A program made the position numbers and the translations under genes. Below, piece after piece: positions 60,369-64,000 of a stretch of DNA of 64,000 nt. The first letter of the stretch is position 1; each line of letters starts with the position of its first letter. Below the pieces are notes generated by a model. The model made no database searches. It was not told where the DNA came from and saw only the letters and a list, made by a program, of their open reading frames with translations. The stretch comes from Enterococcus songbeiensis (GTDB taxonomy: Bacteria > Bacillota > Bacilli > Lactobacillales > Enterococcaceae), in NCBI RefSeq assembly GCF_005405265.1, contig NZ_BJDS01000015.1, forward strand, positions 16,257 through 80,256. Direction: 5' to 3'.

Positions 60369-60408
60369 ATTATAGCATATTATCCGATTGATAGCGTAAA
60401 TATTTACG
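60369..60408 (-). promoter_or_regulatory. promoter and operator of the BlaI operon
   Basis: On the - strand an extended -10 TGCTATAAT (TATAAT at 60369-60374) with the perfect 14-base palindrome CGTAAATATTTACG (60395-60408) at the -35 position. BlaI-type proteins bind such TA-rich palindromes. Confidence 0.6.
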
Positions 60409-60437
60409 GTAATTCTCTTTTATCTGATTAACTAATC

Positions 60438-60833
60438 CTAGCGAAGCGTTTCTTTTTCTGGGATTCTTTCCTCCATCTTGGCTCCTCGCAAGTACAAACT
60501 TAATCCAATAACTAAAGAAAAATAGATAATTGCCAACAACCAACGAACAAATGTGGAATGGACTAGAATACCGGACAAAAGAAAGACCACTCCCATCATG
60601 AGAAACATCCGTTGCTTTTCTTTGCTCGTCATTTTCTTTTCCAAAAATGGTGTCACATATTTTTGATACGCATTCAAACCAGTCAATCGATGATAAAGTT
60701 TCGGAGAACTTCTCATCCAAAAGAAGCCCGTTAATAAATAAAAACCAGTTGTTGGCAACACGGGGAGGAAGATTCCCGCCGTGCCAATGATAAACGTCAA
60801 TGAACCTAAACCAATAAACAAATATTTTTTCAT
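60438..60833 (-). CDS. DUF454 (YbaN-like) inner membrane protein
   Basis: A 131-residue membrane protein with three or four helices and the family segment GTAGIFLPVLPTTGFYLLTGFFWMRSSPKLYHRLTG. Function unknown across bacteria, sometimes near heme or fatty-acid genes. It lies upstream of the BlaI promoter and could be read into that operon. Confidence 0.9.
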   Translation of the reverse strand: MKKYLFIGLGSLTFIIGTAGIFLPVLPTTGFYLLTGFFWMRSSPKLYHRLTGLNAYQKYVTPFLEKKMTSKEKQRMFLMMGVVFLLSGILVHSTFVRWLLAIIYFSLVIGLSLYLRGAKMEERIPEKETLR

Positions 60834-60962
60834 GTTTCTCTACCTTTTATTTTTTCCTGTATTATATAGTATTTCCACAAAAGAAACATTAGAAACCCTC
60901 AGATTCAACTTTTATTTGCTTCTTTTCCAACAAGTCGTTATACTTTTTTTGAGGTGAATACG

Positions 60963-61691
60963 TTGCCAAAATATATCGAGATCGCAAATATTCTAAGAGA
61001 ACGCATTGAAAACGAAATTTATGCCAAGGGAAGTTTACTTCCAAATCAGACAGATCTTGTTAGAGAATTTCATGTCAGTCGAACAACAATCAAAAAAGCA
61101 GTCAGTATTCTGATTATGGAAGGCTTGCTTTTTTCAAAACGCGGAGCAGGAACAACCGTTTTAAATCATCCTTTTTTGGGGAAAGAAACTTCTCCTATTA
61201 ATGAATACGCTGGACTCAGTTATCAAATGAAACGACAAAATCGGCCGATTGAAAGTCAAGTAATCACTTTTGAAGTAAAATTTCCCGATGAAAAAATTCA
61301 GGAAAAGTTAATGATCTCGGAAAAAGATCCGGTCTATGAAATCATGCGTTTACGAATCTTAGATGAAAAGCCCTATGTCCTTGAACACTCCTTTATGCCG
61401 GTCAGTCTGGTTCCGGGATTAACATTGGAGATTTTGCATCACTCGGTGTATGACTATCTGCTGCAAACTTTGGGGCATCATTTTGCGGGTGCCTACCGAA
61501 CCATTTCCGCTGCAAAAAGCGATTTCTTTGATCAAGAATATCTTCGCTGCAAAAGAGATGATCCTGTTTTAGAAGTCGAACAAGTCATTTATCTTGAAGA
61601 TGGTCGACCAATCGATTACTCCACGAGTCATAACCGTTATGACACCCGCGGCTATTCCATTTTAGATGTAAAATACAGCTCTTTAGATTAA
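60963..61691 (+). CDS. GntR/HutC-family regulator with UTRA domain
   Basis: A 242-residue regulator. The winged HTH is at about residues 5-70 (LPNQTDLVREFHVSRTTIKKAVSILIMEGLLFSKRGAGTTV), followed by a UTRA ligand domain (residues 85-235). TTG 60963 is taken as start with GAGGTG six bases upstream; GTG 60954 is an alternative. It precedes a PTS IIC gene, separated by a terminator, and palindromes in that gene's promoter fit HutC-type sites, so it probably represses the permease gene until the sugar (phosphate) is present. Confidence 0.92.
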   Translation: MPKYIEIANILRERIENEIYAKGSLLPNQTDLVREFHVSRTTIKKAVSILIMEGLLFSKRGAGTTVLNHPFLGKETSPINEYAGLSYQMKRQNRPIESQVITFEVKFPDEKIQEKLMISEKDPVYEIMRLRILDEKPYVLEHSFMPVSLVPGLTLEILHHSVYDYLLQTLGHHFAGAYRTISAAKSDFFDQEYLRCKRDDPVLEVEQVIYLEDGRPIDYSTSHNRYDTRGYSILDVKYSSLD

Positions 61692-61705
61692 TCTTTTGAT
61701 TTTCA

Positions 61706-61737
61706 GTCTTTGATCGATTGATCAAAGGCTTTTTTTA
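61706..61737 (+). terminator. terminator of the GntR gene
   Basis: CTTTGATC/GATCAAAG stem around GATT, then T7. Confidence 0.9.
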
Positions 61738-61772
61738 TGCTCGAAAGAAATGTTTGGATTTATTTTTAAAAA

Positions 61773-61842
61773 GACTAGTCATTTATCTTTTTTGGTGCTA
61801 CTATAAATGAGAAATCGATTTCAGTTTCAACCGTTCTAGAAC
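61773..61842 (+). promoter_or_regulatory. PTS IIC promoter region with three palindromes
   Basis: A TATAAA -10 at 61802-61807. Palindromes GACTAGTC (61773-61780), GAAATCGATTTC (61811-61822) and GTTCTAGAAC (61833-61842). The GT-x-TA-x-AC pattern of the last one fits GntR/HutC operators. The second could also serve CcpA. Confidence 0.5.
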
Positions 61843-61869
61843 ATGAATACTTTTATTAAGGAGATAATC

Positions 61870-63153
61870 ATGGATAATTTTGTTGCATTTATGGAAAAAC
61901 ATTTTATTCCGGTTGCTTCTAAAATTGGGGCACAACGCCATTTAGTTGCTATTCGTGATGGATTTATCGTCACGATGCCATTAATGATTTTAGGATCATT
62001 CGGGGTATTAATAAATAATTTACCTATCCCACCATATATCACATTTATGAACAACCTTTTCGGTGAAGGAAAATGGCAAGCTTTCGGAAATAATTTATCT
62101 TCAGGTACCTTTTCAATTTTGGCGTTACTGATTGCTTTCACTGTTGCCTATAATTTGGCAAAAAGCTATGGCAAAGATGCTTTAGCTGCAGGCGCAATTT
62201 CAGTTTCTAGTTTCTTCGCTCTAGGTGCATTACCAGTTGATGCCGATGGAAATTTGAGTAATGCTGGACTAGGCTCACAAGGATTATTTTTAGCATTGAT
62301 CGTTGCAGTCTGCTCTACTGAGATTTTCAGAAGACTTATCGGCAATCAACGATTAGTAATCAAGATGCCTGATGGTGTGCCACCTGCAGTTTCTCGTTCA
62401 TTTGCTGCCCTCTTCCCCGCAATGATTACAGTAGCGATTTTTGCTTTTATTACTGCATTATTCCAAGCAGCAGGTGTAACTAGTATCGTGACAGCTTTTT
62501 ATGAATTGGTTCAAGAACCATTTATGGGCTTGGCCAACTCGTATCCTGCCGCTCTTTTACTTGGTTTTATTTCTGCATTCTTATGGTTCTTTGGTTTACA
62601 TGGTGCAAATATCATCGATCCATTTATGCAAACAATCAATATTCCTGCAATTGAAGCAAATGTAAAAGCACTACAATCTGGCGAAAAAATGCCTTTTATT
62701 GTTAACAAACCTTTCTTTGACTCCTTTGTTAACTTAGGTGGTACCGGTGCAACTTTGGGTCTTTTAATTGCTATTTTCTTAGTCGCTCGTAAACACAAAG
62801 CTTACATGACAGTAGCAAAATTATCCATTGCCCCAGGTATTTTCATGATTAATGAACCCGTTATGTTCGGGTTACCAGTTGTATTAAACCCAATCTTGTT
62901 CATTCCATATGTCTTCACTCCACTTGTTCTAGTGACTGTCGCATATGTTGCAACTGCAACCGGATTGGTTCCAGCCTGTTCAATCATCGCACCTTGGACG
63001 ACTCCACCTATTATCGGAGGTATCCTGTCTACACAAAGTTTAGCTGGCGGTGTTCTTGCTGCAGTAAACTTAGTCATTTCTATCTTGATTTACCTGCCAT
63101 TTGTAAAATTGGCACAAATCCAAGAAGTTCGTCGTATGAAAGCAGAAGCCTAA
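61870..63153 (+). CDS. PTS sugar transporter subunit IIC, lactose/cellobiose family
   Basis: A 427-residue permease of the CelB family, paralogous to the one at 10143: KIGAQRHLVAIRDGFIVTMPLMILGS, KMPDGVPPAVSRSF, INEPVMFGLPVVLNPILFIPYVF. It should import and phosphorylate a beta-glucoside or chitobiose-like sugar. No IIA or IIB gene lies next to it. ATG 61870 follows AAGGAG; a frame start at 61843 overlaps the operator. It is controlled by the GntR regulator just upstream and ends in its own terminator. Confidence 0.93.
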   Translation: MDNFVAFMEKHFIPVASKIGAQRHLVAIRDGFIVTMPLMILGSFGVLINNLPIPPYITFMNNLFGEGKWQAFGNNLSSGTFSILALLIAFTVAYNLAKSYGKDALAAGAISVSSFFALGALPVDADGNLSNAGLGSQGLFLALIVAVCSTEIFRRLIGNQRLVIKMPDGVPPAVSRSFAALFPAMITVAIFAFITALFQAAGVTSIVTAFYELVQEPFMGLANSYPAALLLGFISAFLWFFGLHGANIIDPFMQTINIPAIEANVKALQSGEKMPFIVNKPFFDSFVNLGGTGATLGLLIAIFLVARKHKAYMTVAKLSIAPGIFMINEPVMFGLPVVLNPILFIPYVFTPLVLVTVAYVATATGLVPACSIIAPWTTPPIIGGILSTQSLAGGVLAAVNLVISILIYLPFVKLAQIQEVRRMKAEA

Positions 63154-63177
63154 AGTGTTTCCTGTTGAATGAAATAA

Positions 63178-63229
63178 AGCATCACTTCTCTCTTCCAATT
63201 TTTCTGGAAAATAGAAGTGGTGCTTTTTG
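63178..63229. terminator. terminator after the PTS IIC gene
   Basis: AGCATCACTTCT (63178-63189) pairs with AGAAGTGGTGCT (63213-63224), inner TTCCA/TGGAA stem; T5 follows. Possibly bidirectional with the DUF2200 gene. Confidence 0.85.
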
Positions 63230-63241
63230 ATTGGTGCCTAA

Positions 63242-63583
63242 TCAGCTACGTAGAACTTTTTCCATAGATTTTCCCTTGGCTAATTCATCTACTAGTTTAT
63301 CTAGGTAACGAATTTTTTGCATCAATGGTTCTTCAATCGTTTCGACACGAACGCCACAAACGACACCTTTGATTAATGTAGCATTCGGATTGATTTGGGC
63401 TTGATCAAAGTATTCTTCAAAAGTTACCTCATCATCAATTAATTTTTGCTGGGTGGCTGCATCAAATCCTGTCAGCCATTCGATGGCTTCGTCAAGCTCA
63501 GCTTTCGTACGCCCTTTTTTTTCGAGCTTCTGAATGTACATTGGGTAAACACTAGCAAACGAAACTTTATAGATTCTGCTCAT
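63242..63583 (-). CDS. DUF2200 family protein
   Basis: A 113-residue soluble protein: [39 protein letters not shown] followed by [51 protein letters not shown]. This is the typical full-length DUF2200 sequence, found in many bacteria with no known function. ATG 63583 is set by GAGGAG seven bases upstream; the longer frame to 63634 has no ribosome site. Confidence 0.9.
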   Translation of the reverse strand: MSRIYKVSFASVYPMYIQKLEKKGRTKAELDEAIEWLTGFDAATQQKLIDDEVTFEEYFDQAQINPNATLIKGVVCGVRVETIEEPLMQKIRYLDKLVDELAKGKSMEKVLRS

Positions 63584-63826
63584 TGTGATTCTCCTCAAAA
63601 AAAGTTTTTGAACTACGGATCCTGAATTATTCATACTTCTAGATTTTTAACATTAATTTTGAAAAACCATCGGTTTTTCTTTTTCTGTTATTACATTTCA
63701 AATATCGCTAGCGCTATTAGCTCAAAATATGATCTATTCAAGGAATGACGAGTCACTTTTCTTATTTTTGAGCGCAAATATCCCTTAGAATTAATAAGTT
63801 TTTAAAATTTCAGTTGGCTCCCAGTT
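63584..63826. other. intergenic region before the transposase fragment
   Basis: Contains a GAAAAACC/GGTTTTTC hairpin followed by T-rich sequence (63661-63684, + direction) and a CGCTAGCG palindrome. I could not place the end of the insertion sequence. Confidence 0.4.
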
Positions 63827-64000
63827 CTACCAACAGAGTTGCTGAATTTTTTCCAATAGATAATAGAACAGATTCTGGTAAACATGAGAAGAACTCGTCT
63901 TCAGAAACAATTTTCGACCGCTGCGAATTAGCTTACCAGCCACTTTGAAAAGGCGAAGACGTAAGGTGTCTACTTGGAAAACTGCTTCTTTCGCAGGTAA
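63827..64000 (-). mobile_element. C-terminal end of an IS1380-like transposase (cut by the window edge)
   Basis: The - strand is open from the window edge to TAG at 63827-63829 and encodes 57 residues beginning AKEAVFQVDTLRLRLFKVAG and continuing KLIRSGRKLFLK, SSSHVYQNLFYYLLEKIQQL. The LRLRLFKVAGKLIRSGRKxxLK and SSHxYQ patterns are the C-terminal end of IS1380/IS1678-type DDE transposases as I recall them. The rest of the element lies to the right. Confidence 0.65.

Noticed and set aside
1..64000. CRISPR array, rRNA or tRNA genes
   Set aside because: No regularly spaced repeats and no rRNA or tRNA sequence recognised on either strand.

Overview
The window looks like the chromosome of a low-GC Gram-positive coccus, most likely an Enterococcus. 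This rests on gene content (Opp transporter, cellobiose-type PTS permeases, a DUF969/DUF979/pcp operon, XerS-type recombinase, vanB-like regulators, BlaI/M56 pair) and on strong GGAGG ribosome sites. The species cannot be named from the sequence alone.

Left part (1 to about 34.8 kb), genes mostly on the + strand. After the tail of a membrane protein come an SDR gene, a TetR/SDR divergent pair with two matching operators, an oppABCDF operon ending in an OsmC gene, a HAD phosphatase, and a beta-glucoside block (PTS IIC, GH3, LacI, GH1) with GAACCGGTTC operators and a perfect cre site. Next come a lipoprotein flavin reductase, a multidrug MFS pump, the DUF969-DUF979-pcp peptide operon, a LysR-flanked flavin reductase unit (stand-alone FMN reductase, a three-module FMN-reductase/FMN_bind/FAD fusion, an OFA-type MFS carrier), an old yellow enzyme, and a WYL regulator. 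The block ends with xerS, preceded by about 0.9 kb of non-coding DNA holding a possible dif-like site.

Right part (about 34.9 to 64 kb), genes mostly on the - strand. It holds an ogt-adaA alkylation-repair pair, an ECF sigma/anti-sigma pair, and a vanB-like glycopeptide-resistance locus: vanR and vanS, then a VanZ-VanY fusion and a D-Ala:D-Lac-type ligase, with no vanH, vanW or vanX. Further right are NmrA/MarR, AlkD, an isolated Dxs, a fluoride-riboswitch-controlled CLC antiporter, an AAA/DUF4143 ATPase, decayed lipoprotein genes, two paralogous acidic lipoproteins, a lone trpB behind what looks like a leader-peptide attenuator with two Trp codons, a BlaI/M56/small secreted peptide operon, a GntR plus PTS IIC pair, and an IS1380-like transposase fragment at the right edge.

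The switch of gene orientation around xerS suggests that the window spans the replication terminus. The most unusual items are the trpB attenuator, the reduced van locus with a VanZ-VanY fusion and matching VanR-box-like repeats in both of its promoters, and the BlaI/M56 operon that ends in a small secreted peptide rather than a beta-lactamase.
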